Positions 41,837-51,299 of a stretch of DNA of 64,000 nucleotides are shown piece by piece. The number at the start of each line of letters is the position of its first letter. The stretch's first letter is position 1. The position numbers and the translations under genes are program-made. Below the pieces are notes generated by a model. It was not told where the DNA came from and searched no databases. It saw only the letters and a program-made list of their open reading frames with translations. Source of the stretch: an uncultured bacterium (GTDB lineage Bacteria; Actinomycetota; Coriobacteriia; Coriobacteriales; Eggerthellaceae); contig CALADF010000001.1 in NCBI GenBank assembly GCA_937890835.1, positions 62,001-126,000 on the forward strand, read 5' to 3'.

Positions 41837-44683
41837 GTGGCTAACAGCTATAAAGAGACCATGAATCTTCCCCGGACTGACTTCGCCATGCGCGGCAACT
41901 TGCCGCAAAACGAGCCGAAGCGTCTTCAGAAATGGGAAGAGGAGGATCTGTATCATCGCGTGCTCGAGAAGAACAAGGACGGAAAGCCCTTCGTTCTTCA
42001 TGACGGCCCACCTTATGCCAACGGACCCATTCACATCGGCCATTCGTTCAACAAGATCCTCAAGGACTTCGTCATCAAAAGCTACGCGCAGCGCGGTTAC
42101 TTCACTCCCTACATCCCCGGTTGGGATTGCCACGGTCAGCCCATCGAGCACATGGTCGAAAAGACCCTCGGACCCGATAAGATGGCCGCTACTTCCCAGC
42201 CCGAGCTTCGCAAGCTCTGCCGCGAGTGGGCGGAGAGATACGTCGACGTGCAGCGTGAGGGCTTCAAGCGCCTTGGCGTAAACGCCGAGTGGGACAAGCC
42301 TTACCTGACGTTCACGCCGGATTTCGAGGCGGGCAACGTCGAGATTTTCAAGGAGATGTATCTGAAGGGCTCGGTGTACCGCGGCCGCAAGCCCATCCAC
42401 TGGTGCAAGCGCTGCCACACCGCTCTCGCAGAGGCGGAGATCGAATACGGTGATGAGATCTCCCCGTCCATCTTCGTCGCGTTTAAGATGGACCTCATGC
42501 CCGGCGTTTTCGAGGCCGCAGGCGCCGAGGGCGAGGCCAACATCCTCATCTGGACCACCACTCCCTGGACCCTTCCCGCGAACACCGCCGTGTCCTTGGC
42601 TCCCGATGCCGACTACGTCATGGTGGCGGTCGACGGCAAGAACTACATCATGGCGCTCGACTTGGTGGAAGAGGTTGCCGGGATCGCGCAATGGGAGGGA
42701 TACTCCCTCGTCGCCGACGAGGCGGGCGAGCCGGTTAAGCTCAAGGGCAAGCAGATGTGCGGGCTCACTTACACCTGCCCTATTCGCCAGGACCTGAAGG
42801 GCACGATCATCTACGGCGATCACGTCACGCTCGATTCAGGCACCGGCGCGGTGCACACCGCTCCCGGTCATGGTCAAGACGACTACCTGGTCGCCCTCGA
42901 GTTCGACGTCCCGATGCTCATGCCCGTCGACGACAACGGCGTGCTCACCGACGATGCGGGCCGTTTCTCCGGCCTCTCCGTTGATGACGCCAATCCTGTC
43001 ATCATCGATTGGCTGCGCGAACAGGGCACGCTGGTCGCCCGCAGGGACATTAACCATTCGTATCCGCATTGCTGGCGTTGCCATGAGCCTGTCATCTTCC
43101 GCGCGACCGATCAGTGGTTCGTCTCGATGGATAAAAACTCCCTTCGCGAAGATGCGCTGCGCGCCATCAACAGCGAGGTCGTGTGGATTCCCGAATGGGC
43201 GAAGAACCGCATCGGTTCCATGGTCGCCGACCGTCCCGACTGGTGCATCTCTCGCCAGCGCTCCTGGGGCGTGCCCATTCCCGTGTTCAAATGCGCGAAG
43301 TGCGGAGAGACGGTTGCCACCGAGGAAACCTTCGACGCGGTCATCGAACTGTTCCGCACCGAAGGAGCGGATGCGTGGTTCACGCGCGATCCGAAGGAGT
43401 ATCTGCCGCGCAACACGAAGTGCGAGCGTTGCGGGTGCGCCGAGGTCGTCCCCGAGAAGGACATCCTCGACGTATGGTGGGAATCGGGCGTTTCGCATAC
43501 GAGCGTCTGCAAGCACCGTGCCGCCGAGGGATTGCATTTCCCCGCCGACATGTACCTGGAGGGTTCCGATCAGCATCGCGGTTGGTTCCAGTCCTCGTTG
43601 CTCACCTCGGTCGGCGCCTACGGCGTTCCTCCGTACAAGTCGGTCATGCATTGCGGTTTCACCGTCGACGAGCAGGGCAGGAAAATGTCCAAGTCGCTCG
43701 GCAACGGGGTGGATCCTGCTGAGGTCATGGAGAAGTACGGTGCCGATGTCTTGCGCTTGTGGGTATCGAGCGTTGACTATTCCCAGGACGTGAGCATCTC
43801 GGACTCCATTCTCAAGCAGGTGTCGGACGCGTACCGCCGCTTCCGCAACACGTTCCGCTTCCTGTTGGCCAACGTTGACGATTTCGATTTCGAGCGTGAC
43901 GGCGTTAAGGATTGGAATGCTCTCGAGCCCATCGACAAGCATATGATGGTCAAGCTCGCGAACGTCCTAGGCGACATCGAGGCCGCGTATGCGTCGTACA
44001 AATTCAACTCTGTCTACCGCATCGCATACGACTTCGTGAACGATTTGTCCGCGGTGTACATGGATGTGACGAAGGATCGCCTGTACTCGGAGGCTCCTGA
44101 TTCGATCCGCCGTCGTGCGGCTCAGACCGTGTTGATGAACATTCTCGAGGTTCTCGTGCGTGTCATGTCTCCCATCTTGTCGTTCACCTGCGATGAGGTT
44201 TGGGAGCATTATCCTGAATCCGAGCGCTTCAAGGAAGGCCGTCCCTTCAGCGTTCAACTGGCGGGTTGGCCCTCGCTCGCCGATTTCACGCCTGCCGTGG
44301 TTCGCGATGACGCTGCGCTTGCGGCGTTCGATTCCGTTCTCGCACTGCGCGAGGTGGTCACCAAAGCGCTTGAAGATGCGCGAAGCGCGAAGAGGATCAA
44401 CAAGAGCCAGGAGGCTCGCGTCGTCGTCTACGCTCAGCCTGAGGTTTGCCGTGCTGCGGGGTCGTTCGACGCCGGCGTGTTCGAAGAGCTCTTCATCGTC
44501 TCCGGCGTGGAGTTCGCCGAGCTCGTCGACGGCTCCGAGGAGCATGTCGAGGTTCTCGCTGCGGAAGGTGAGAAGTGCCCGCGTTGCTGGAACTTCCGCG
44601 AGCTGGGTGGAAACGCCGCCCATCCTGCGGTATGCAAGCGCTGCGGTGATGCGCTTGACGCTTTGGGCTTTACCGAAGAGTAG
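41837..44683 (+). CDS. ileS: isoleucyl-tRNA synthetase
   Basis: IleRS charges tRNA-Ile and edits mischarged valine. The 948 residues have the HIGH motif PPYANGPIHIGHSFNKILKD, the editing domain with WTTTPWTLPANTA and GTGAVHTAPGHGQDDY, the KMSKS loop GRKMSKSLGNGVDP, and a C-terminal zinc finger with CPRCWN and CKRCGDALD. Length and zinc finger match the bacterial IleS1 type. GTG 41837 is chosen because the family N-terminus (NSYKETMNLPRTDFAMRGNL) begins there, with AAAGGTTGGAA upstream; earlier in-frame ATGs lie within the promoter region. lspA follows after a hairpin. Confidence 0.96.
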   Translation: MANSYKETMNLPRTDFAMRGNLPQNEPKRLQKWEEEDLYHRVLEKNKDGKPFVLHDGPPYANGPIHIGHSFNKILKDFVIKSYAQRGYFTPYIPGWDCHGQPIEHMVEKTLGPDKMAATSQPELRKLCREWAERYVDVQREGFKRLGVNAEWDKPYLTFTPDFEAGNVEIFKEMYLKGSVYRGRKPIHWCKRCHTALAEAEIEYGDEISPSIFVAFKMDLMPGVFEAAGAEGEANILIWTTTPWTLPANTAVSLAPDADYVMVAVDGKNYIMALDLVEEVAGIAQWEGYSLVADEAGEPVKLKGKQMCGLTYTCPIRQDLKGTIIYGDHVTLDSGTGAVHTAPGHGQDDYLVALEFDVPMLMPVDDNGVLTDDAGRFSGLSVDDANPVIIDWLREQGTLVARRDINHSYPHCWRCHEPVIFRATDQWFVSMDKNSLREDALRAINSEVVWIPEWAKNRIGSMVADRPDWCISRQRSWGVPIPVFKCAKCGETVATEETFDAVIELFRTEGADAWFTRDPKEYLPRNTKCERCGCAEVVPEKDILDVWWESGVSHTSVCKHRAAEGLHFPADMYLEGSDQHRGWFQSSLLTSVGAYGVPPYKSVMHCGFTVDEQGRKMSKSLGNGVDPAEVMEKYGADVLRLWVSSVDYSQDVSISDSILKQVSDAYRRFRNTFRFLLANVDDFDFERDGVKDWNALEPIDKHMMVKLANVLGDIEAAYASYKFNSVYRIAYDFVNDLSAVYMDVTKDRLYSEAPDSIRRRAAQTVLMNILEVLVRVMSPILSFTCDEVWEHYPESERFKEGRPFSVQLAGWPSLADFTPAVVRDDAALAAFDSVLALREVVTKALEDARSAKRINKSQEARVVVYAQPEVCRAAGSFDAGVFEELFIVSGVEFAELVDGSEEHVEVLAAEGEKCPRCWNFRELGGNAAHPAVCKRCGDALDALGFTEE

Positions 44684-44691
44684 CCTGAATT

Positions 44692-44722
44692 GAGACGGGG
44701 CGTATACTTGCGCCCCCGTCTC
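44692..44722 (+). terminator. hairpin after ileS
   Basis: GAGACGGGG (44692-44700) pairs with CCCCGTCTC (44714-44722). The following sequence is only mildly U-rich. Partial termination before lspA is plausible. Confidence 0.5.
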
Positions 44723-44849
44723 CTCTCATCTTCCGCCATCGGGTGTTTCGCCCTTCGGGGGAGATGGCTTTTCGATGGGCAACTGCGGGTTTGCGCGGCT
44801 GCCCGCTTTCCATGCGGCAGCGTATGATCAAGGAGTGGAACGTACCTTT

Positions 44850-45404
44850 ATGACGCAACCTCATCATGTCGACGCCGAGATCGAACCCGCCGATCATCCG
44901 AAGCGTCCTTCCGGTCTGTCCGTGCGGACTCGTAACGCGATGGTCTTCGCGGGCGTGGCGCTAGTTTGGTTCGTGTTCGATGTTCTGACGAAGCGGTTCT
45001 TCAACGCGTACGCCGTGGGAGAACATATCGCAGGCCCTTTCGCGAATGTCTTTCAGTTCACGCTCGTGCATAACACGGGTGCGGCGTGGGGAATGTTCGG
45101 CGGGTCGACGTTCGCGCTCGGCATGTTCGCGCTCGTTGTGTGCGCCGTGCTGATGGCCTACCTCTTCCTGTTCGAGCCGCGCGCTCATTGGTCGTGCGCC
45201 GTCGGCGTGGGGATGGTCGTTGCGGGAGGGGTGGGTAACGCCCTTGACAGGTTCACACTCGGCTATGTGGTCGATTTCATCGAGCCGGTATTCATCGATT
45301 TCCCGGTTTTCAACATCGCCGACATAGGCGTCACCTGCGGTGTGGTCCTGGTTTTGGTCTCCATGCTCGTTGCGCTTCGTAAAGATGAACAGGAGGGAAG
45401 ATGA
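44850..45404 (+). CDS. lspA: lipoprotein signal peptidase II
   Basis: LspA cleaves signal peptides from prolipoproteins after lipidation. The 184 residues have four membrane helices and the conserved VHNTGAAWGMFGG, the first catalytic aspartate in GGVGNALDRFTLGYVVDFI and the second in FNIADIGVTCG. A polar N-terminal extension of about 30 residues precedes helix one. ATG 44850 is chosen, with AAGGAGTGG upstream; the in-frame GTG 44835 lies within that site. It overlaps the next gene by four bases, the common lspA-rluD arrangement. Confidence 0.93.
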   Translation: MTQPHHVDAEIEPADHPKRPSGLSVRTRNAMVFAGVALVWFVFDVLTKRFFNAYAVGEHIAGPFANVFQFTLVHNTGAAWGMFGGSTFALGMFALVVCAVLMAYLFLFEPRAHWSCAVGVGMVVAGGVGNALDRFTLGYVVDFIEPVFIDFPVFNIADIGVTCGVVLVLVSMLVALRKDEQEGR

Positions 45405-46453
45405 GCCGTTCTCTATGCCATGTCGCCACGATCGACGACGAGGGGAAGCGCCTCGACGCCATGTTAGCTGAGAGGGGCTGCTTTGCGAGCCGTTCTGCTG
45501 CTGCCCGCGCAGTCGAGGAGGGGCGCGTGCTCGTCGCGGGCGGAAAGGTTGCCAAAAAGCACATCGTCACGGCGGGGGAGCCCGTTGTGTACGAAGTTGA
45601 GGAGACGCTCGAACGCGCTCCGGTGTCGGGTGAGCCGATAGATCTTGATATCAGGTTCGAAGATGACGACGTCATCGTCTTGTCCAAGCAAGTCGGGCTC
45701 GTCTGCCACCCTTCCGTCGATCATTTTGACGGAACGCTTGTAAACGCGCTCATTTACCACTGCGGTAAAGATCATCTTTGCAACGTCCAAGGTGAAGACG
45801 ATCGTCTTGGGATCGTGCATCGCCTCGATAGGGATACGAGCGGGCTCATGCTCGCCGCCAAATCAGATGCGGCGGGTTATGCCCTTATGGAGGATATTCG
45901 CGCTCGTGCCGTCGACCGACGTTACATTGCGCTTGTTCACGGCGTCATGGCCCATGACACCGGCATGATCGATGCGCCCATCGCGCGCAGCGCCGATGAA
46001 CGCACGCGCATGGCCGTCAGGGACGTTCCCTCTGCCAGGGAGGCCATTACCACGTTTCGCGTTCTGGAGCGCTTCGAGCACGGTAGGCGTGATGACGGAT
46101 ACTCCCTCATCGAGTGCAAGCTCTTCACCGGGCGCACTCATCAGATTCGCGTGCATATGCAGTACACGCGCCATCCTATCGTGGGGGATCCGGTGTATTG
46201 CGCCAACGGACCGCGTGAAGAGGCGGCGCAACTTGGTCTCAAGCGCCAGTTCCTGCATTCTTTCCGCATCGGCTTCGATCACCCGGTTACCGGGGAGTCT
46301 TTGTCGTTCGCGGACAACCTTCCCGCCGATTTGCGGCGTGCGTTGTTCTCGCTCTCCGAGAGGAGCATGGGCGTGACCGATGCGGGCAGGGAAGTGTATG
46401 CTCTCATGGCCGAATCGCCCACGCCGAGCGTCGAGGGGGTTCTGCATGGATGA
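45401..46453 (+). CDS. RluA-family pseudouridine synthase (RluD-like)
   Basis: The 350 residues have an N-terminal S4 RNA-binding domain (RLDAMLAERGCFASRSAAA and VLVAGGKVAKKHIVTAGE) and a catalytic domain. Motif II is IVHRLDRDTSGLMLAAK with the catalytic aspartate, and CKLFTGRTHQIRVHMQYTRHPIVGDPVY is the family signature. It should isomerise uridines in 23S rRNA; RluD, RluC and others cannot be told apart. ATG 45401 overlaps the lspA stop. Its 3' end overlaps the ferrochelatase start by eight bases. Confidence 0.93.
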   Translation: MSRSLCHVATIDDEGKRLDAMLAERGCFASRSAAARAVEEGRVLVAGGKVAKKHIVTAGEPVVYEVEETLERAPVSGEPIDLDIRFEDDDVIVLSKQVGLVCHPSVDHFDGTLVNALIYHCGKDHLCNVQGEDDRLGIVHRLDRDTSGLMLAAKSDAAGYALMEDIRARAVDRRYIALVHGVMAHDTGMIDAPIARSADERTRMAVRDVPSAREAITTFRVLERFEHGRRDDGYSLIECKLFTGRTHQIRVHMQYTRHPIVGDPVYCANGPREEAAQLGLKRQFLHSFRIGFDHPVTGESLSFADNLPADLRRALFSLSERSMGVTDAGREVYALMAESPTPSVEGVLHG

Positions 46454-47549
46454 GCGCAGGTCTCGCAAGTTCGCGGGGCGTCGTCGTGATGCCGGCGGGC
46501 AAACCGGCGCTCGCCTCGGTGTTCTTCTCGTCAACACAGGCACGCCTAGTGAGCCGACCCCGCGGGCGGTGAAGCAGTATCTGAGTCGTTTTCTCATGGA
46601 TCCGCGCGTTCGCCCGATGAACCGATTCGCCTGGTGGTTCATCTTGCATTTCGGCATTTTACCGAAACGGGCCGTTTCATCTGCGGAGAAGTACCGACTT
46701 ATCTGGACCGATGAGGGTTCGCCCCTCGACGTTGCTCACAGGAAGCTTGCGGATGGCCTCTCCTCGTATTATCTCGAGCGCGGTGTCGACGTTGCTGTTT
46801 CCTACGCGATGAACTACAGCGCCCCTTCGGTTCGCGACGGGATTCGCGCTCTTGCGTCGCAGGGAGTTGACGAGATCGTGGTGCTCCCGATGTATCCGCA
46901 GACGGCGTATTCGACAACCGGCTCCGTGCGTGATGCGGTGAAAAGGGCGGTGCGGCGATCTCGCTTTCGCGGCAGTGTTTCCGTTGTCGATGGATATCAC
47001 GATAACAGCGTTTACGTGAAGGCCGTCGCCGCTTCGATTCGTCATGCGGGTTTCGATGTGGACTCCGACGATCGGCTGTTTTTCTCGTATCACTCCATTC
47101 CGCTAACGGATATCGAGGCGGGCGACACCTACGAGCTTCAGACGGGGGCGACGAGCTTGGCGATCGCCAACGAGCTCGGGCTTGACAGGCGGCGCTGGAC
47201 CGTGGGTTATCAGTGTCGTTTCGACAAGGATCGTAGCTGGCTCGCGCCTTTCACCCGGGCGACTCTCGAAAGTTGGGCGCATTCCGCCTCCGATGCGCGG
47301 GTTTTTCTGGTTTGCCCCAATTTCGCCGTCGATTGCCTTGAGACGCTCTACGATGTCGAGCATGAGCTGAAGCCTGCGTATTTGAAGGAGCGCGCGAGAT
47401 CTCGAGGCTTGTCGTGCGTATCCTCCGATCTGGAGGGTTCTTTTGTCTACGTGCCTTGTTTGAACAAGAGCCGGGCCCACTTGAGGGTTCTCGTTTCCGT
47501 CCTGGCACCCTATGTTCACGATTTCGACGAAGAAGGTGATCTGCGATGA
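46446..47549 (+). CDS. hemH: ferrochelatase
   Basis: HemH/CpfC inserts Fe2+ into a porphyrin; in Gram-positives the substrate is usually coproporphyrin III. The 367 residues begin with a basic extension, then VLLVNTGTPSEPTPRAVKQY and LSRFLMDPRV. They contain VLPMYPQTAYSTTGSV, the catalytic histidine in FFSYHSIP, and VCPNFAVDCLETLYDVEHE. ATG 46446 follows GAGGGGG and overlaps the pseudouridine synthase gene. No other haem-biosynthesis gene is in the window. The ATGA overlap with coaBC shows tight coupling. Confidence 0.92.
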   Translation: MDERRSRKFAGRRRDAGGQTGARLGVLLVNTGTPSEPTPRAVKQYLSRFLMDPRVRPMNRFAWWFILHFGILPKRAVSSAEKYRLIWTDEGSPLDVAHRKLADGLSSYYLERGVDVAVSYAMNYSAPSVRDGIRALASQGVDEIVVLPMYPQTAYSTTGSVRDAVKRAVRRSRFRGSVSVVDGYHDNSVYVKAVAASIRHAGFDVDSDDRLFFSYHSIPLTDIEAGDTYELQTGATSLAIANELGLDRRRWTVGYQCRFDKDRSWLAPFTRATLESWAHSASDARVFLVCPNFAVDCLETLYDVEHELKPAYLKERARSRGLSCVSSDLEGSFVYVPCLNKSRAHLRVLVSVLAPYVHDFDEEGDLR

Positions 47550-48814
47550 GCGTTGAGCAACCATGCGTGCTGATCGGGGTGACGGGCTGCATCGCCGCCT
47601 ATAAGAGCTGCGAGATTCTTCGCGGTTTGCAGAAGGCAGGCGTTCGTGTGAAGGTGGTCATGACCGAGCACGCCACGCGCTTCGTCGACCCCACGACGTT
47701 TCGTGCGCTGACGCGCGAGCCCGTGGCCGTCGGGTTGTTCGACGAGCCGGGGGATCCCATCCATCATATCTCGCTCGCTCAGGAATGCGATGTGTTTCTC
47801 ATCGCGCCGTGCACGGCGAACGTGCTGGCGAAGATGGCTTGCGGCATCGCTGACGACCTGCTCTCCACCACGGCTTTGGCAACCACGGCTCCTCTGCTTG
47901 TCGCTCCCGCGATGAACGTCCATATGTACGAAGCGGCGGCGACGCAGGCGAACATGAGGACGCTCTCGGAGCGCGGCGTGCGCCTCGTCGATGCCGACGA
48001 GGGGTATCAAGCCTGCGGTGATGTCGGCCGTGGCAGGTTGGCAGACCCCGCCGTCATCGTTGAGCGGACGCTTGCCGTTTTGGACGAGGTGTTGCAGGGG
48101 CATGCGGGTTCCTCGGGACTCCCAGCGAGCCCCGTCTCGGCGGCTTCCGAAAAACGCGATCTCGAGGGGATGCGCGTGTTCGTGACCGCGGGCCCGACCG
48201 TGGAACCCATCGATGCTGTTCGCTATATCTCGAACCATTCGAGTGGAAAGATGGGCTACGCCGTCGCCCGTGCTGCGGCGCGTCGCGGGGCTATCGTGCA
48301 AGTGGTGTCGGGACCGGTGAGCTTGGACGAGCCTGAGGGCGTGGAGGTGGTGCATGTTCGCACTGCGTGCGAGATGCTCGAGGCTTCTCGCGATTCCTTC
48401 GCGCGGTCCGATATCGCGGTGTTCACCGCCGCCGTCGCCGATATGCGACCCGCTTCTCCAAGCGATCGCAAACTCAAGAAAGGTGTCGATGACGAGCTGC
48501 TCGCGTCGATCTCCCTGGTGGAGAATCCCGATATTCTCGCGACGCTCGCGGCGGGGAAAAAACACGGGCAGTGCGTGGTGGGCTTCGCTGCCGAAACCGA
48601 CGACGTCATCTCCAACGCACGCAAGAAGCTCGAGAGGAAAAACGCCGACCTTATCGTCGCCAATGAGGTGGGCGAGGGCCGGGCGTTTGGCACGGACGAC
48701 AACAAGGCGTGCATCGTTGGCTCCGACGGCGTGCTCGATGTCGAACGCATGAGTAAAGACGCGCTTGCCGACGTGATTCTCGACAACGCCCTTCGCGTGG
48801 TCTCGGGGCGCTGA
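47546..48814 (+). CDS. coaBC: bifunctional phosphopantothenoylcysteine decarboxylase/synthetase
   Basis: CoaBC carries out two steps of coenzyme A synthesis: CTP-dependent condensation of phosphopantothenate with cysteine (CoaB, C-terminal) and FMN-dependent decarboxylation (CoaC, N-terminal). The 422 residues show the CoaC domain (VTGCIAAYKSCEILRGL, the active-site His in HHISLAQ, APAMNVHMY, CGDVGRGRLADP). The CoaB domain has VTAGPTVEPIDAVRYISNHS and SGKMGYAVA, then AAVADMRP and KNADLIVANEV. ATG 47546 overlaps hemH by four bases. The vsr gene starts six bases downstream. Confidence 0.95.
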   Translation: MSVEQPCVLIGVTGCIAAYKSCEILRGLQKAGVRVKVVMTEHATRFVDPTTFRALTREPVAVGLFDEPGDPIHHISLAQECDVFLIAPCTANVLAKMACGIADDLLSTTALATTAPLLVAPAMNVHMYEAAATQANMRTLSERGVRLVDADEGYQACGDVGRGRLADPAVIVERTLAVLDEVLQGHAGSSGLPASPVSAASEKRDLEGMRVFVTAGPTVEPIDAVRYISNHSSGKMGYAVARAAARRGAIVQVVSGPVSLDEPEGVEVVHVRTACEMLEASRDSFARSDIAVFTAAVADMRPASPSDRKLKKGVDDELLASISLVENPDILATLAAGKKHGQCVVGFAAETDDVISNARKKLERKNADLIVANEVGEGRAFGTDDNKACIVGSDGVLDVERMSKDALADVILDNALRVVSGR

Positions 48815-48820
48815 GGCGTC

Positions 48821-49300
48821 GTGGGCAAGGTGCTTCTGCCGGAAGGCCCCGTCCCTCCAAATGTCCGCAAGAGCATGCAGGGAAACAAGCGTCGCGACAC
48901 GTCGCCCGAGATCAAGGTGAGGGCTCTTCTTCGCGAGCTGGGGTATCCCGGCTATCGGCTCGATTGGAAGAAGGCTCCCGGACATCCGGACATCGCTTAT
49001 CCCGGGCGCAAGATCTCTATTTTCATAAACGGATGTTTTTGGCACCGCTGCCCGGTGTGCAACCCCTCGACGCCGAAGAACAACGTCGAATACTGGGAGG
49101 CGAAGTTCGCACGCAACGTCGAGCGTGACAAGCGAACGCGCGAGGCGCTTGAGGCCGCGGGTTGGAGGGTCGTCGTCATCTGGGAGCATCAACTGAGGAA
49201 AAGCGAGCTTGATAACACCCGCCGGATTCTCTATGAAGCCGTCAAACGCGAGGGAGATCCGCCCTACGACGAACGGTTTCCCGTCCCGGGTGCGTTGTAG
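48821..49300 (+). CDS. vsr: very short patch repair endonuclease
   Basis: Vsr nicks DNA 5' of the T in T:G mismatches made by deamination of 5-methylcytosine. The 159 residues show the family pattern: MQGNKRRDTSPEIKVRALLR, catalytic Asp in PGHPDIAYP, the zinc and catalytic histidines and cysteines in FINGCFWHRCPVCN, PKNNVEYWEAKFARNVERD, and GWRVVVIWEHQL. GTG 48821 is the likely start, six bases after coaBC. Vsr normally sits beside a cytosine-5 methyltransferase; none is in this window, so it is an orphan here. Confidence 0.93.
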   Translation: MGKVLLPEGPVPPNVRKSMQGNKRRDTSPEIKVRALLRELGYPGYRLDWKKAPGHPDIAYPGRKISIFINGCFWHRCPVCNPSTPKNNVEYWEAKFARNVERDKRTREALEAAGWRVVVIWEHQLRKSELDNTRRILYEAVKREGDPPYDERFPVPGAL

Positions 49301-49457
49301 GCTGCGCGCGGGGGGGGGTGCTTTCGCGCCCTCGTCACGTCGCGGCGCCCTATCTGATCGCCGTCCGACGCGGATGACGCTTCTGTAATGTGCGTCGATC
49401 GCTCCGCATGATAGGATGAAGCGGATGTGCCGGGTTTTTTACGGGAACGGGGTTGAC

Positions 49458-50129
49458 ATGCGTATTCTGCTCGTCGAGGACGATGCCGGTTTGGCGCGCA
49501 CGCTCGGAGATCTTCTCGTTTGCGAGGAGTACGAGGTATCCGTCTGCGCAACTCAAGATTATGCGCTCGCCCTTCTTCGTGAAGAGGTTTTCGATCTGGC
49601 GCTGCTTGACGTCTCCCTTGCCCAAGGCAACGGGTTCGCCGTATGCGCGGCCGCGCGCGACATCGCACCCAAGATGCCGGTGATCTTCGTGACTGCATCG
49701 GACGATGAATATTCCACGGTCGCGGGACTCGATATGGGTGCTGTGGATTATATAGCGAAGCCGTTTCGCGCCCGTGAGCTGCTCTCGCGCGTTCGAGCTG
49801 CTCTTCGACGTTCGGGTGCTGCCGTAAGCGTTCTCAAGCTCGGTGACGTGAGCATCGACATCTCCTCGGCCCAGGTGACGAAAGACGGGGTCGAGGTCTA
49901 CCTTTCCCCGCTCGAGTATCGGCTTTTGCTCCATTTCGCTCAGAACGCGGGCAAGCTCGTGACTCGCGATGCGTTACGCGACGCCATCTGGGACACGGCG
50001 GGGGAATACGTGTCTGACAACTCCCTCAACGTCTACATCAAGCGCTTGCGTGAGAAGATAGAAGATGATCCGGCAAGACCCGTGTTGATAACGACGGTGC
50101 GAGGACTTGGCTACAAGGTCGGTGCCTGA
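49458..50129 (+). CDS. OmpR/PhoB-family response regulator
   Basis: The 223 residues have a receiver domain (MRILLVEDDAGLART, phosphoacceptor Asp in ALLDVSLAQGNGF, Thr in FVTASDD, Lys in YIAKPFRARELL) and a winged-helix DNA-binding domain (LSPLEYRLLLHFAQNAGKLV and VYIKRLREKIEDD). ATG 49458 matches the family start; an in-frame ATG 14 codons upstream adds an unusual N-terminus. It is followed one base after its stop by the sensor kinase. Targets are unknown; the divergently facing sstT gene further downstream is one candidate by position only. Confidence 0.92.
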   Translation: MRILLVEDDAGLARTLGDLLVCEEYEVSVCATQDYALALLREEVFDLALLDVSLAQGNGFAVCAAARDIAPKMPVIFVTASDDEYSTVAGLDMGAVDYIAKPFRARELLSRVRAALRRSGAAVSVLKLGDVSIDISSAQVTKDGVEVYLSPLEYRLLLHFAQNAGKLVTRDALRDAIWDTAGEYVSDNSLNVYIKRLREKIEDDPARPVLITTVRGLGYKVGA

Positions 50130-50130
50130 G

Positions 50131-51183
50131 ATGCCGAAGGGTTTCATGAGCTTGCTGCTCCGCAATCGCTCCGTTCAGGTGCAGGCGTTGCTGCTGCTCG
50201 CATTGACGATCATGACCGTAGCAATTTGCGCATTCTTCGTCCGTGATCGCGCAGCCTGTGCGATCGTCGCCGTTTTCGGCGCGGTGGTGATTCTCGCCCA
50301 CGTCCTCTTCTCGCTGCGCCGTCATCGCGAGATAGCTCGTCTTGCAGAGGAGGTCGATCTCGTCTTGCATGAAGGGCGCACGTTGTCCCTTTCAGCTTGC
50401 AAGGAGGGAGACGTCGAGGTTTTGCGCAACGAGATCGCCAAGATGACGGCTCAGCTTGCGCGCGTCACCTCGTCGCTCGAGGCGGAGAAGTCCTCCCTCG
50501 CCGATGCCATGGCCGATATCTCCCATCAGATCAGAACGCCGCTCACCACGCTGTCGTGTCTCGTTCCCGCCCTCGAGCGCGCCGAAGGCCTTGCGGAGCG
50601 AAAACGCGTCTGCCGTGAGGTGGAGACGTCGCTCGATCGGATTTCGTGGCTCGTCTCTTCTTTGCTGAGGATGGCGAAGGCCGATGCGGGAGCACTCGCC
50701 GTCGAGCAGCGGCCCGTTTCCATGAAGAATGCGGTGTCGCGTGCGACGGGGATGTTGGAAGCCGCGTTCGACGTGCGCGGGGTCGAGCTGATCGTCGACG
50801 TCGATGATGCGGTGAGCTTTGTCGGCGATGAGCGCTGGAGCGCCGAGGCTCTTCAGAACATCCTGAAGAACTGCTTGGAGCACACGCCTGCAGGTGGATT
50901 TGTGCGCATCGACGCTTGCGAAGATGCGCTCGCGACGCGTATCGTGGTGACCGATTCGGGGTGCGGCATCGCTCCGGAGGATCTTCCGCATCTTTTCGAG
51001 CGTTTCTATCGCGGAAGTCACGCCTCGACCCATGACGAGGGGACTTTTGCAAGTGAAGGGTTCGGCATCGGCCTTTCCCTGGCTCGTTCCCTTGTCAGCG
51101 TTCAAAACGGCACCTTGCGTGCGGCCAACGTGGGGTCGGGAGGCGCGCGTTTCGAGGTGGCTTTTCCCAAGCTCACCGTCTAG
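50131..51183 (+). CDS. sensor histidine kinase
   Basis: The 350-residue kinase has two adjacent membrane helices (about residues 17-37 and 41-64) with almost no extracellular loop. A coiled-coil linker follows, then the H-box ADISHQIRTPLTTLSCL near residue 138, and the HATPase domain with NILKNCLEHTPAGG, DSGCGIAPEDLPHLFERFYRG and GFGIGLSLARSLV. The short loop suggests an intramembrane-sensing kinase, a type that often responds to cell-envelope stress or cell-wall antibiotics. ATG 50131 follows the regulator stop directly. No ABC transporter partner is adjacent. Confidence 0.92.
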   Translation: MPKGFMSLLLRNRSVQVQALLLLALTIMTVAICAFFVRDRAACAIVAVFGAVVILAHVLFSLRRHREIARLAEEVDLVLHEGRTLSLSACKEGDVEVLRNEIAKMTAQLARVTSSLEAEKSSLADAMADISHQIRTPLTTLSCLVPALERAEGLAERKRVCREVETSLDRISWLVSSLLRMAKADAGALAVEQRPVSMKNAVSRATGMLEAAFDVRGVELIVDVDDAVSFVGDERWSAEALQNILKNCLEHTPAGGFVRIDACEDALATRIVVTDSGCGIAPEDLPHLFERFYRGSHASTHDEGTFASEGFGIGLSLARSLVSVQNGTLRAANVGSGGARFEVAFPKLTV

Positions 51184-51299
51184 CGTTTTGCACGATAGGG
51201 GGTGATTCGTTAAAGGGATCCTCATCGCCCTGACGAAGGCGGGCTATGCGGATTCTTCGGTGCTCGGCGCTCTTCGTAACGGAGCATCTGCCAGATGAC

